Of a stretch of DNA of 64,000 bases, positions 34,973-43,536 are shown in pieces. Under the pieces are notes generated by a model. It was not told the DNA's origin. It worked only from the letters and a program-made list of their open reading frames with translations, and did not search any database. The number at the start of each line of letters is the position of its first letter. Position 1 is the stretch's first letter. The stretch is from JAAYUD01 sp963676865. GTDB lineage: Bacteria; Bacteroidota; Bacteroidia; Bacteroidales; Bacteroidaceae. A program made the position numbers and the translations under genes. The stretch spans positions 1 through 64,000 of the forward strand of contig CAXXSS010000001.1 in assembly GCA_963676865.2 (NCBI GenBank), read 5' to 3'.

Positions 34973-35854
34973 TTACTGCTGAGCAAATCGAATAAAGAGC
35001 TGTGATAATCCACTTTCAATACCTTGGAGCTGCACAAAGTCAAATTGACGAAACATACTCATTTGCTCAATCTCAACGATCTGGAGTTTACCGGCAATAA
35101 GTTCGTTTTGTATAGATCTGACAGAAACAATCCCCATACAATCGGCATGCTGTAAAAAGAGTTTAATACTTTCGGTGCTGCCCAAATACATTAATATATG
35201 CAAATCGGCAAATCGAATGTGGTGTTTGGCAAGCGCCAGTTCAATTACGTCCAACGTACCGGAACCATACTCGCGAAGTACAAGCGGAATATGGATCAGC
35301 TCTTCTGGAGAAATCTTTTGCTTATGCGCCAACTTATTATCGGCAGAAACAACAGCCACTAATTCATCTTCCAGAAAAGTGGAATATTTTAAGTTAGGTA
35401 GTCTGGATATACCTTCTACCAAGCCCAAGTCTATACGATGTTCTTGCAACGCCTTCTCTACATCCCGAGAATTGCCATTGAGCAAGGAAAGTTTCACCTT
35501 GGGGTAGCGTTTGATGAACTGCGCCAATACGGGAGGAAGCACATATTGGGCTATGGTAGTACTGGCCCCCAAACGAAGTTCGCCCACAAAATCGTCGTGA
35601 AGCAAATTCATTTCATAATCGAGTTGCTTGTATTCATCTAATATATGGTCGCAATGCCGAAGTAGCAACCTGCCGGCATCGGTAAGCGAAATCCTGTTGC
35701 CCTTTCTTTCGAACAGCTGGGCACCATAATTGATCTCCAATTCGTGAATATGTTTCGTTATAGCCGGTTGACTTATAAAGAGTTCTTGAGAAGCTTTTGT
35801 GAAACTCAAATGATGGGCAACACTTTGAAATACTTTTAGACGAAAATCAGACAT
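34973..35854 (-). CDS. LysR-family transcriptional regulator
   Basis: 293 residues from the ATG at 35854. An upstream ATG (35878) is possible, but it would overlap the gene's own -7 box. The N-terminal helix-turn-helix is VAHHLSFTKASQELFISQPAITKHIHELE. The substrate-binding domain (~90-290) starts at GELRLGASTTIAQYVLPPVL. It resembles the CysB/YeiE group paired with YeiH transporters. It probably activates the downstream yeiH-like gene in response to a sulfur compound or another anion. Confidence 0.9.
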   Translation of the reverse strand: MSDFRLKVFQSVAHHLSFTKASQELFISQPAITKHIHELEINYGAQLFERKGNRISLTDAGRLLLRHCDHILDEYKQLDYEMNLLHDDFVGELRLGASTTIAQYVLPPVLAQFIKRYPKVKLSLLNGNSRDVEKALQEHRIDLGLVEGISRLPNLKYSTFLEDELVAVVSADNKLAHKQKISPEELIHIPLVLREYGSGTLDVIELALAKHHIRFADLHILMYLGSTESIKLFLQHADCMGIVSVRSIQNELIAGKLQIVEIEQMSMFRQFDFVQLQGIESGLSQLFIRFAQQ

Positions 35855-35875
35855 GCGGAGTATCTTTTGTTTGCA

Positions 35876-35883
35876 CAAAAATA
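35876..35883 (-). promoter_or_regulatory. -7 box of the LysR gene
   Basis: CAAAAATA on + (TAnnTTTG on the minus strand), 22 bases before the ATG at 35854. This position favours that start over the one at 35878. Confidence 0.5.
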
Positions 35884-35904
35884 GTATATTTTAATAAGAT
35901 TGAT

Positions 35905-35912
35905 TACCTTTG
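35905..35912 (+). promoter_or_regulatory. -7 box of the helicase gene
   Basis: TACCTTTG (TAnnTTTG) 27 bases before the ATG at 35940; divergent with the LysR promoter. Confidence 0.5.
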
Positions 35913-35939
35913 AACAGCGAAACTTTAGTTTAAATCGAT

Positions 35940-38132
35940 ATGGAAAAAAATCCGGAACTCAGCCTTGCATGGCAATTTATAGAAAATACGGGAACCCATC
36001 TGTTTCTAACAGGCAAAGCGGGAACAGGAAAAACAACTTTTCTACGGACACTCAAACAACGTTCTCCCAAACGGATGGTTGTAGTAGCGCCCACCGGTAT
36101 TGCGGCCATTAATGCAGGCGGAGTAACCATTCACTCCTTTTTCCAACTTCCACTTTCTCCTTTTGTGCCCAACACGACATTCAAATCGGGACAAGTTCAT
36201 TATCGTTTCGGAAAGGAAAAACAGAATATCATCCGCACCATGGACCTGCTTGTGATAGACGAAATAAGTATGGTACGTGCCGACTTGCTCGACGCTATAG
36301 ACGATGTACTAAGAAGGTATCGTGATAGAGAAAAACCATTTGGAGGAGTTCAGCTACTAATGATAGGCGATTTGCAACAATTGGCTCCTGTTGTCATAGA
36401 TAGGGAATGGGAACTATTGAAAGATTATTATGACTCTCCTTATTTCTTCTCGAGTAGTGCACTGAAGAAGACCGATTACATGACTATCGAGCTGAAGACG
36501 GTATATCGTCAACAGGATGAGTATTTTCTTTCTCTATTGAATAAGGTTCGTACCAATAATGCTAATGCAGCTGTATTGGAAGAACTGAACAAGCGTTACA
36601 TCCCCAATTTCAGACCTTCAAAAGAACAGAATTATATACGTTTGACTACCCATAACCATCAAGCTCAGAGGGTGAATGATAGAGAGCTATCATCGCTTCT
36701 GACACCAGCCTTTCGCTTTACAGCCGAAGTATCGGGCAACTTTCCTGAATATTCTTTCCCTACAGATAGCGTATTGGTTCTCAAAGAAGGTGCTCAGATT
36801 ATGTTTGTCAAAAATGATAGCTCTTACGAAAAGAGATATTATAACGGAATGATTGGTGAAGTAATGAAAGTAAGCGAAAATGGCATTTTCGTTCGAAACA
36901 AAGCAGATAACCATGCCTTTTTACTTGATAGAGAAGAATGGACCAATTCAAAATATATTCTCAATAGCCTGACGAAAGAAATCACAGAACAGGTAGAAGG
37001 TACTTTCACACAGTATCCTATCCGATTGGCATGGGCAATTACTATTCATAAGAGCCAGGGACTAACCTTTGAACACGCCATCATCGACGCCCAAAACTCA
37101 TTCGCACATGGGCAGACTTATGTAGCCTTGAGCCGCTGTAAGACCTTAGAGGGAATGGTACTCGATTCTCCTTTGCGCTCTGAGGCTATTATCAGTGATG
37201 ATAAGGTAGACGAATTCAATCGTCAATCGGAACTTAATGCCCCTGACAATATGGAACTGCATAAATTGGAAAAGACTTATGCACTACATCTTTTGCATGA
37301 ATTGTTTAACTTTAAAGCGATAGAGCAGGCTTATAATAGAATGCTGAGATTGTTGGATGAATATTTTTATAAGAAATATCCCGATCTACTTATAGATTAC
37401 AAGTCGCTTCATCCCGAATTGCAGAAAATCATTCAGGTTTCCGTACGTTTCGAAGAACAGTACACTCGATTGTTGAGCGAAGCAAACGACGAGCTAGTCA
37501 ATGAAGGAGTACAAGAAAGAATACACTCGGCAGCGATCTATTTCAGAGATCAACTTGTGAACTTTGTGGCTCTTTATTCTAAGACTCAGATAGTGACGGA
37601 TAATAAAGAACTCCAGAAAAGAGCAAAAGAACGCTATCTGGATTTAGGCGACGCTCTTTCTTTCAAATCGAGAATGCTCAATTATGAAGGAGGTGAAGAT
37701 GTTCTGTTTTCTGTATCCGATTATCTAAAGAACAAGGCCAGAATATTACTGGGACTACAAGAAGATGATGAAAAGCCGACACGTAAAAAGAAAGCCAAAA
37801 AGGAGCCTAAAGAGAAGAAGCCTAAAGTTGATACAAAAAAGCTAACCTATGAAATGTTCTGTCAAGGAATGAGCATTGAAGAGATTGCAAAAGAACGAGG
37901 ATTCGTTCCCAGTACAATAGTCGGCCATCTGGTACCTTATATAATAGAAGGTACCATCGACGCCACCCAACTCATCAGCCAGGCAAAGATCGACGAAGTG
38001 AATCAATTCATTAAAACACATCCCGAAAAAGCAGAATCATTGTTGGCTATCAAAGATAACGTAAACAATTCAATTTCTTATTCGGATATCAAACTGGCAA
38101 TGGCTGCACTCGGACTGTCGTTTTATCATTAA
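35940..38132 (+). CDS. PIF1/RecD-like superfamily 1 DNA helicase with C-terminal HTH
   Basis: 730 residues. Walker A is GKAGTGKT (25-32), Walker B is LLVIDEISMV, and a Q/GxxR-type motif is IGDLQQLAPVV. The C-terminal helicase motifs are AITIHKSQGLTFE and TYVALSRCKTLEGMVL. A linker rich in Lys (KPTRKKKAKKEPKEKKPK) precedes a C-terminal helix-turn-helix (GMSIEEIAKERGFVPSTIVGH). This arrangement is common in Bacteroidetes. Likely role is 5'-3' DNA unwinding in repair or replication restart. Monocistronic; next to clpB but not clearly linked to it. Confidence 0.87.
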   Translation: MEKNPELSLAWQFIENTGTHLFLTGKAGTGKTTFLRTLKQRSPKRMVVVAPTGIAAINAGGVTIHSFFQLPLSPFVPNTTFKSGQVHYRFGKEKQNIIRTMDLLVIDEISMVRADLLDAIDDVLRRYRDREKPFGGVQLLMIGDLQQLAPVVIDREWELLKDYYDSPYFFSSSALKKTDYMTIELKTVYRQQDEYFLSLLNKVRTNNANAAVLEELNKRYIPNFRPSKEQNYIRLTTHNHQAQRVNDRELSSLLTPAFRFTAEVSGNFPEYSFPTDSVLVLKEGAQIMFVKNDSSYEKRYYNGMIGEVMKVSENGIFVRNKADNHAFLLDREEWTNSKYILNSLTKEITEQVEGTFTQYPIRLAWAITIHKSQGLTFEHAIIDAQNSFAHGQTYVALSRCKTLEGMVLDSPLRSEAIISDDKVDEFNRQSELNAPDNMELHKLEKTYALHLLHELFNFKAIEQAYNRMLRLLDEYFYKKYPDLLIDYKSLHPELQKIIQVSVRFEEQYTRLLSEANDELVNEGVQERIHSAAIYFRDQLVNFVALYSKTQIVTDNKELQKRAKERYLDLGDALSFKSRMLNYEGGEDVLFSVSDYLKNKARILLGLQEDDEKPTRKKKAKKEPKEKKPKVDTKKLTYEMFCQGMSIEEIAKERGFVPSTIVGHLVPYIIEGTIDATQLISQAKIDEVNQFIKTHPEKAESLLAIKDNVNNSISYSDIKLAMAALGLSFYH

Positions 38133-38277
38133 TCGCCCTCCAACAGCTGTCTTTTTGTCATAAAATCAGAAAAATAGTCACTCTATAATCTTTCTTTAAG
38201 ATTATCATTCAGATGGTTCATCATTTGCCCTTTTCCTATTGACATTACAACATAAAATAAAGAAAGGAGATTAATAT

Positions 38278-40872
38278 ATGAACTTTGATAAATTGACAAT
38301 TAAATCACAAGAGGCGGTACAAGAAGCGGTAAAACTGGTAGAAAGCAGAGGCCAACAAGCCATCGAAACTCCCCATTTATTGAGCAGCGTAATGAAAGTT
38401 GGAGAGAATGTTGTCAACTTCATCTTCCAGAAGTTAAGTGCCAATACTCGCCAAATCTCACTTGTGATCGACAAACAGATCGAATCTTACCCTAAAGTAT
38501 CGGGTGGACAGCCTTATTTGAGTAAAGACACCGATGCCGTACTTCAGAAAGCAGAAGATCTGGCACAAAAGAATGGCGACCAATTCGTTTCACTCGAATT
38601 CATACTATTGGCTTTGCTTACGGTGAATAGCACAGCGTCTCAAATACTAAAAGATGCCGGACTTACAGAACGAGAAACACGTGCTGCCATCGACGAACTT
38701 AGAAAGGGAGAGAAAGTCAAATCGCAATCGTCCGAAGATAACTATCAATCACTCGAGAAATACGCCATCAACCTGATAGAAGCTGCCCGCAACGGAAAGC
38801 TTGATCCGGTTATTGGTCGTGATGAAGAGATTCGCCGAGTGCTACAAATATTGAGTCGCCGTACCAAAAACAACCCTATATTGATAGGTGAACCCGGTAC
38901 CGGAAAGACAGCCATTGTCGAAGGATTGGCCAGACGTATCGTGCGTGGCGATGTTCCCGAGAACCTAAAGAACAAACAGGTATTCTCGCTGGATATGGGT
39001 GCGTTGATTGCCGGTGCGAAATACAAAGGAGAATTCGAAGAGCGACTGAAATCGGTAATCAATGAAGTGAAGAAGTCCGAAGGAAATATTATTCTTTTCA
39101 TCGATGAGATTCATACGTTAGTAGGTGCCGGCGGAGGTGAAGGCGCAATGGACGCTGCAAATATTTTAAAACCGGCCTTAGCGCGTGGCGAACTTCGTGC
39201 CATCGGCGCAACGACGCTCGACGAGTATCAGAAGTATTTCGAAAAGGACAAGGCACTCGAACGTAGATTCCAGATAGTACAAGTCAACGAACCTTCCGTG
39301 CTAGATAGTATTTCTATCCTCCGAGGTTTGAAAGAACGTTATGAGAATCATCATCATGTTCGAATTAAAGATGATGCTATTATTGCTGCCGTCAGACTAA
39401 GCGACCGTTATATAACCGATCGTTTCTTACCGGATAAAGCCATCGACTTGATGGACGAAGCAGCGGCAAAATTGCGGATGGAGGTCGATTCAGTTCCCGA
39501 AGAGCTCGACGAAATATCTCGTAAGATAAAGCAACTCGAAATTGAACGGGAAGCGATCAAACGCGAAGGTGACGAACCGAAGTTGCAACAGCTTGCCAAA
39601 GAACTGGCCGAATTGAAAGAACAAGAAAGCTCTTATAAAGCCAAATGGCAAGCCGAAAAAACACTGGTGAACAAGATTCAGCAGAATAAGGTGACGATAG
39701 AGCAATTGAAGTTCGAAGCCGAGAAAGCCGAACAGAATGGCGATTACGGCAAAGTGGCAGAGATACGTTACGGTAAACTGCAACAATTAAACAAAGAGAT
39801 AGAAGAGACGCAGAAACAACTGCATGAGACTCAGGGCAGCAATGCAATGATAAAGGAAGAAGTCGACGAAGACGATATTGCCGAAGTAGTATCTCGTTGG
39901 ACAGGAATACCGGTCAACAAAATGATGCAAAGCGAGAAAGAGAAGTTGCTCCATCTGGAAGATGAACTACATAAACGAGTGGTAGGTCAAGACGAAGCTA
40001 TCCAAGCTGTAGCAGATGCCGTTCGTCGTAGCCGTGCCGGATTGCAAGATCCGAAGCGTCCTATCGGTTCATTTATATTTCTGGGAACAACAGGTGTTGG
40101 TAAGACCGAACTGGCAAAAGCATTGGCAGAGTTCCTCTTCGATGACGAGTCTATGATGACCCGAATCGATATGAGCGAATACCAAGAGAAGTTCAGTGTT
40201 TCACGTCTGGTCGGAGCCCCTCCCGGATATGTAGGATACGAAGAAGGAGGGCAACTGACCGAAGCCATCCGCCGCAAACCATATTCTGTCGTGCTATTCG
40301 ACGAAATAGAGAAAGCACATCCCGATGTGTTTAATATCTTGCTCCAAGTACTGGACGATGGACGACTGACTGATAATAAAGGTAGAGTGGTGAACTTCAA
40401 AAACACCATCATCATCATGACATCCAATTTGGGCAGTCAATATATACAGAGTCAGATGGAGAAGATGAATGGCACAAACCGCGATCAGATCATTGATGAG
40501 ACAAAAGACCAACTCATGGAAATGCTGAAAAAGAATATTCGCCCTGAGTTTCTGAATCGTATCGATGAAACGATTATGTTCTTACCGCTTACGGAAGCAC
40601 AAATTCGTGAGATTGTAACATTACAGGTCAATGGAGTCGAAAAGATGCTTAGAAATAATGGTGTGGACTTAAAACTCACCGACGAGGCAATTGGCTTTTT
40701 GGCACAATCGGGCTTCGATCCAGAATTTGGTGCCCGTCCCGTAAAACGAGCAATACAACGTTATCTGCTCAATGACTTGTCCAAGAAGTTGATCGGTCAA
40801 GAGGTCAACCGAGACAAAACCATTGTAGTCGATTACGATGACAAGAAACAAGAATTGGTATACAATAATTAG
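38278..40872 (+). CDS. clpB: ClpB disaggregase
   Basis: 864 residues, the normal ClpB length. N-domain (1-145); first AAA+ module with Walker A GEPGTGKT (204-211) and GAGGGEGAMDAANILKP; coiled-coil middle domain (~410-520, KQLEIEREAIKREGDEPKLQ) that binds DnaK; second AAA+ module with GTTGVGKT (603-610) and the D2 small domain. It threads aggregated proteins for refolding with DnaK in the cytoplasm. The middle domain separates it from ClpA/ClpC. A fairly good Shine-Dalgarno (AAGGAG) precedes the ATG. No CIRCE element is visible in the 145-bp upstream gap. Confidence 0.96.
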   Translation: MNFDKLTIKSQEAVQEAVKLVESRGQQAIETPHLLSSVMKVGENVVNFIFQKLSANTRQISLVIDKQIESYPKVSGGQPYLSKDTDAVLQKAEDLAQKNGDQFVSLEFILLALLTVNSTASQILKDAGLTERETRAAIDELRKGEKVKSQSSEDNYQSLEKYAINLIEAARNGKLDPVIGRDEEIRRVLQILSRRTKNNPILIGEPGTGKTAIVEGLARRIVRGDVPENLKNKQVFSLDMGALIAGAKYKGEFEERLKSVINEVKKSEGNIILFIDEIHTLVGAGGGEGAMDAANILKPALARGELRAIGATTLDEYQKYFEKDKALERRFQIVQVNEPSVLDSISILRGLKERYENHHHVRIKDDAIIAAVRLSDRYITDRFLPDKAIDLMDEAAAKLRMEVDSVPEELDEISRKIKQLEIEREAIKREGDEPKLQQLAKELAELKEQESSYKAKWQAEKTLVNKIQQNKVTIEQLKFEAEKAEQNGDYGKVAEIRYGKLQQLNKEIEETQKQLHETQGSNAMIKEEVDEDDIAEVVSRWTGIPVNKMMQSEKEKLLHLEDELHKRVVGQDEAIQAVADAVRRSRAGLQDPKRPIGSFIFLGTTGVGKTELAKALAEFLFDDESMMTRIDMSEYQEKFSVSRLVGAPPGYVGYEEGGQLTEAIRRKPYSVVLFDEIEKAHPDVFNILLQVLDDGRLTDNKGRVVNFKNTIIIMTSNLGSQYIQSQMEKMNGTNRDQIIDETKDQLMEMLKKNIRPEFLNRIDETIMFLPLTEAQIREIVTLQVNGVEKMLRNNGVDLKLTDEAIGFLAQSGFDPEFGARPVKRAIQRYLLNDLSKKLIGQEVNRDKTIVVDYDDKKQELVYNN

Positions 40873-40932
40873 TTTTCAAATTATTAGAAGCTTTTTAGGC
40901 TAGCGATAAGCTTATTGCAAGTACTTTAGTTG

Positions 40933-40973
40933 ACAGCTTCTTCATCTATATAAATGATGAAGAAGCTGTTTTA
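40933..40973 (+). terminator. Terminator of clpB
   Basis: Perfect 14-bp stem ACAGCTTCTTCATC (40933-40946) / GATGAAGAAGCTGT (40956-40969) with a 9-base loop, then TTTT. Confidence 0.8.
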
Positions 40974-41097
40974 GCTCACCACTAAAAGTCAGGGGACTAA
41001 GCATTATGGCTTCGAGTACTTAGATCCGAGAAAGAGACTGGATTTATATGAATGAGTTGCAAGAGGACATGAAATATTTATCTGTTTGGCAGATTTA

Positions 41098-41136
41098 AAG
41101 GTGAATATTTCCAAACGTTCTGATACTTTCTTATCC
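41098..41136 (-). repeat. Inverted copy of the dispersed AGTATCA/AATATTCACCT repeat
   Basis: Read on the minus strand: GGATAAGAAAGTATCAGAAC...AATATTCACCTT. It matches the pattern at 25130-25170 and 42873-42911. The IS element thus lies between inverted copies. Confidence 0.6.
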
Positions 41137-41255
41137 ATACATCAGTTACAGCCCATTGTAGGGCACTATTTTCGCTGTTGTTTCAGCACTCGAATGTAAG
41201 CTCAATAAGAGCAAGACATAGATGCATCGTGCGCAAATCGTTGATAGACAGCGAG

Positions 41256-41319
41256 AAATTCATAAGGACGAAAATAAAAGTTTCTCCTTACAAACTTTTA
41301 CTTTCGTCCTTATGAATTT
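41256..41319. repeat. 28-bp-arm inverted repeat
   Basis: Arms 41256-41283 and 41292-41319 match with one mismatch around an 8-base loop. The inner word AAGGACGAAA recurs as TTCGTCCTTAT just downstream (41325-41335). No gene lies between the clpB terminator and the IS element. Confidence 0.8.
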
Positions 41320-41483
41320 TTATGTTCGTCCTTATCATTTTTTGAAGCTCAAGTTCAATTCCGCGAATCAATGTGGTGTACTGAATTTGGTTGACAGTTA
41401 AACACTAGTAAACCTAAGGGAGTTGACAATTACAATCATGTATACCTAAAGTAGTTGTCAACTCTGCAAAGTTAATCCTATTT

Positions 41484-42437
41484 TTATTGACAAACAAGTA
41501 TTGTTTGTTCTTTATAGTTTGTTTTGTTCAGCTGATGCTTTAAAGCATCAGCTGAACAAAGTGGGTTTGGATGTTCTCCCGGGAGCATTTGCATCGGTGT
41601 TTTCATTGCCAGAGCTTGGTGCGGTCGTGCCCAATTGTAGAGATATATGGATCTGGCGACACCTTCCAAGGCTTCATCAAATGTTTTATTCTCATAATCG
41701 AAGAGCCATCCGTTCTTAACGGTATTGTTCATCCTCTCGGCCAGTGCATTGTGCAAGGGGTCGCCCGTTTGCGTCATACTGATAGCGATTCCTCTTTCTT
41801 TGAGCTGTGACACATAACCTTTTGATGCATACTGCACACCTCGGTCGGAATGGTGGATAAGACCTGAAAGGTTGAATCCCTGACCTTTATAAAATCTGCA
41901 CGCCATCATCAACGCTTTTGCCGGTCCTTCCGCTTCAAGAGTCCGAAAGAGGGCATATCCCACAATGATGCGGCTGAAGACATCCGTCAGCAGCGAAAGA
42001 TAGGCAAATCCTTCTTTCGTGGATATATAAGTGATGTCACCCACCATCATGCGGCAAACACCACAGGCCACGTATTTAGGAGATGTGTTAAGCAAATCCG
42101 GATAGATCCGATATGGATGATCGGAGTTGGTCGTACGAGGTCTGTAACGTCTGCGGCGCAGCATCATCCCGTTGGCCCGAAGGACATCGATAAATTGGTC
42201 GCGTCCTATCGTGAACTTTTCTCCGAACCGAGACTTACACAGACTGTAAAGCTCGCGGCAACCGCTTCGGGGAAGCTCCTGACGCAGAAATTGACAGTAA
42301 TACGTGATGCTGCTTATAAGTACATCTTGTTCGGCATTTGTTTCTTTGTGCTTGTAGTACCCTTGTCGGGAAATGTCAAGCAGTCCGCAAAGGGCGGATA
42401 TGGTATAACTCATACCTTTACCCGCCTTTTGTGACAA
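41484..42437 (-). CDS. IS3 transposase OrfB (DDE integrase domain)
   Basis: 317 residues in the listed frame, beginning at a TTG. In practice it is probably made mainly as an OrfAB fusion by -1 frameshift. Catalytic triad: D134 (MVGDITYI), D198 (HHSDRGVQY) and E234 (NALAERMN), with 35 residues between the last two, the DD(35)E spacing of IS3. An HTH_21-like region precedes it (ELYSLCKSRFGEKFTIG). The C-terminal ~25 residues (from about NPLCSADALKHQL) are encoded over a perfect 38-bp palindrome. It looks intact, so the element may be active. Confidence 0.92.
   Translation of the reverse strand: MSQKAGKGMSYTISALCGLLDISRQGYYKHKETNAEQDVLISSITYYCQFLRQELPRSGCRELYSLCKSRFGEKFTIGRDQFIDVLRANGMMLRRRRYRPRTTNSDHPYRIYPDLLNTSPKYVACGVCRMMVGDITYISTKEGFAYLSLLTDVFSRIIVGYALFRTLEAEGPAKALMMACRFYKGQGFNLSGLIHHSDRGVQYASKGYVSQLKERGIAISMTQTGDPLHNALAERMNNTVKNGWLFDYENKTFDEALEGVARSIYLYNWARPHQALAMKTPMQMLPGEHPNPLCSADALKHQLNKTNYKEQTILVCQ
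41523..41560. repeat. Perfect 38-bp palindrome inside the transposase 3' end
   Basis: TTTGTTCAGCTGATGCTTT is followed directly by its exact reverse complement with no loop. It lies in frame within orfB and could form a hairpin in RNA of either strand. Confidence 0.85.
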
Positions 42438-42445
42438 GCAACCTA

Positions 42446-42835
42446 CTACTTGACATCGGAGTTTTTTCGTACCTTGATGTGATACTTCTCTTCAGCCAGG
42501 TCAATCATGCAATCATAAACGTCACGGGCCATCTCTGCACGCTTCAGCTCAGATTCCAATTCCTTAATGCGCACTTTCAAAGAGGTGATGTCTTCTTCTG
42601 AAGAGACATCCTCTGTACCGGTTGTTACAGCTTTATCCTTCATATTTAATGGGAATGGTTTGTCTTCAAGCCCAAAGATACGAAGCCAATTCCGAATTGA
42701 ACCTCTGGATATACCATTTGCTTTTTCAAGGGTATACTTACCCTTGCTTCCATGAAGGTAAGAGTTTAAAATCTCTAGACGAATCTGATCGTCAATCTTT
42801 TTATTATTTCTCATTTTTGAATAAGTTTGTGTCAA
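42446..42835 (-). CDS. IS3 transposase OrfA (HTH domain)
   Basis: 129 residues. The helix-turn-helix lies in the first half (LEKANGISRGSIRNWLRIFG). A C-terminal leucine-zipper-like coiled coil follows (DITSLKVRIKELESELKRAE), typical of IS3 OrfA. Near its end the RNA reads CGA AAA AAC, i.e. A AAA AAC in frame (42461-42467), a classic -1 slippery heptamer. The -1 frame is open from there into OrfB. It binds the IS ends. Confidence 0.9.
   Translation of the reverse strand: MTQTYSKMRNNKKIDDQIRLEILNSYLHGSKGKYTLEKANGISRGSIRNWLRIFGLEDKPFPLNMKDKAVTTGTEDVSSEEDITSLKVRIKELESELKRAEMARDVYDCMIDLAEEKYHIKVRKNSDVK
42461..42467 (-). promoter_or_regulatory. Programmed -1 frameshift heptamer A AAA AAC
   Basis: It sits in the OrfA frame 13 bases before the end of the OrfA coding frame (stop at 42446-42448). 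After slippage the frame continues through KLRCQVVGCLSQKAGKG into OrfB with no stop. Confidence 0.7.
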
Positions 42836-42856
42836 CTTATTCAGTACATGTCACAA

Positions 42857-42930
42857 TAAGTGCCACTTCGGTGTGGTTAAAATAGTATCAGAATGTCTAC
42901 GAATATTCACCTTCCAAAACGTGCTGAGAA
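42857..42930 (+). repeat. Right part of the dispersed repeat split by the IS
   Basis: TAAGTGCCACTTCGGTGTGG... to AATATTCACCT parallels 25119-25185. The left part is 41350-41371. Confidence 0.65.
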
Positions 42931-43269
42931 ACGGCATCCACATCTTGGCTTATCAGTAAAAACTAGAAGACTAGGTGACATAAGAAACTAAATAAATGGG
43001 ATACACTCGCATATATACAAAACAGCTCATCAGCTATCTGTAGACTATCATTTAGACTCGTTCTAAGCAGAGGTCCGCTGAAAATAAGAGCTCTACAGTA
43101 TACTCTAGGGGCGATTTTCGGACCTTTTTTCGCTGGCGTTGTATATGGTGCATCGTTAACCTACTGTGGGATAGTACGTAATGGTGTCATACGGAGGTGG
43201 CAAAGGTTGAAATGCAAATCGAATTTGATGCATATTCCCGACTTTTATCGGTGCGCTCTTACCACCCAA

Positions 43270-43362
43270 AACCACATATGGACCTAAATCTGTTGACGTC
43301 CATACGTTTTCAGAAAAACTTAAGGACGTCACCGAAAAAAGGAACATACGACGATTTTGTTC
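43270..43362 (-). repeat. Dispersed intergenic hairpin repeat, copy B
   Basis: Reverse-strand relative of 33650-33741. The stem-forming words GTATGGAC / GTCCATAT are kept while the loop differs. It lies in the 660-bp gap between the IS and the Nudix gene, which holds no visible gene. Confidence 0.7.
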
Positions 43363-43506
43363 ATGCCGCAGGCTCGAAAACCTTTATTTATGTGATGTAC
43401 TTGTTTAGCCCCTGACTTTTGCCGATGGCCCATTGTTTCATAATACAATATGATTTAAATTCCGCTAATACCAACTAAAAACATTTCGTATTCATTAATA
43501 ATATAT

Positions 43507-43514
43507 TACTTTTG
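43507..43514 (+). promoter_or_regulatory. -7 box of the Nudix gene
   Basis: TACTTTTG (TAnnTTTG). With it, transcription would begin near 43521, which excludes the GTG at 43516 and supports the ATG at 43537. Confidence 0.55.
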
Positions 43515-43536
43515 CGTGGTCAAAAAAATAAGAAAG

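Larger units (their letters stand above)
41372..42853 (-). mobile_element. IS3-family insertion sequence (1482 bp)
   Basis: The ends begin TG (41372) and end CA (42853). Terminal inverted repeats of ~26 bp share TGTACTGAAT and TTGACA. A 3-bp duplication CAA flanks it (41369-41371 and 42854-42856), the usual size for IS3. It carries orfA and orfB on the minus strand with a slippery site for a fused transposase. The flanking sequence matches the unoccupied repeat at 25092, which confirms the boundaries. Confidence 0.88.

Noticed and set aside
35855..35878. Longer N-terminus for the LysR regulator from the ATG at 35878
   Set aside because: It overlaps the -7 promoter box at 35876-35883, and the family normally begins close to the helix-turn-helix.
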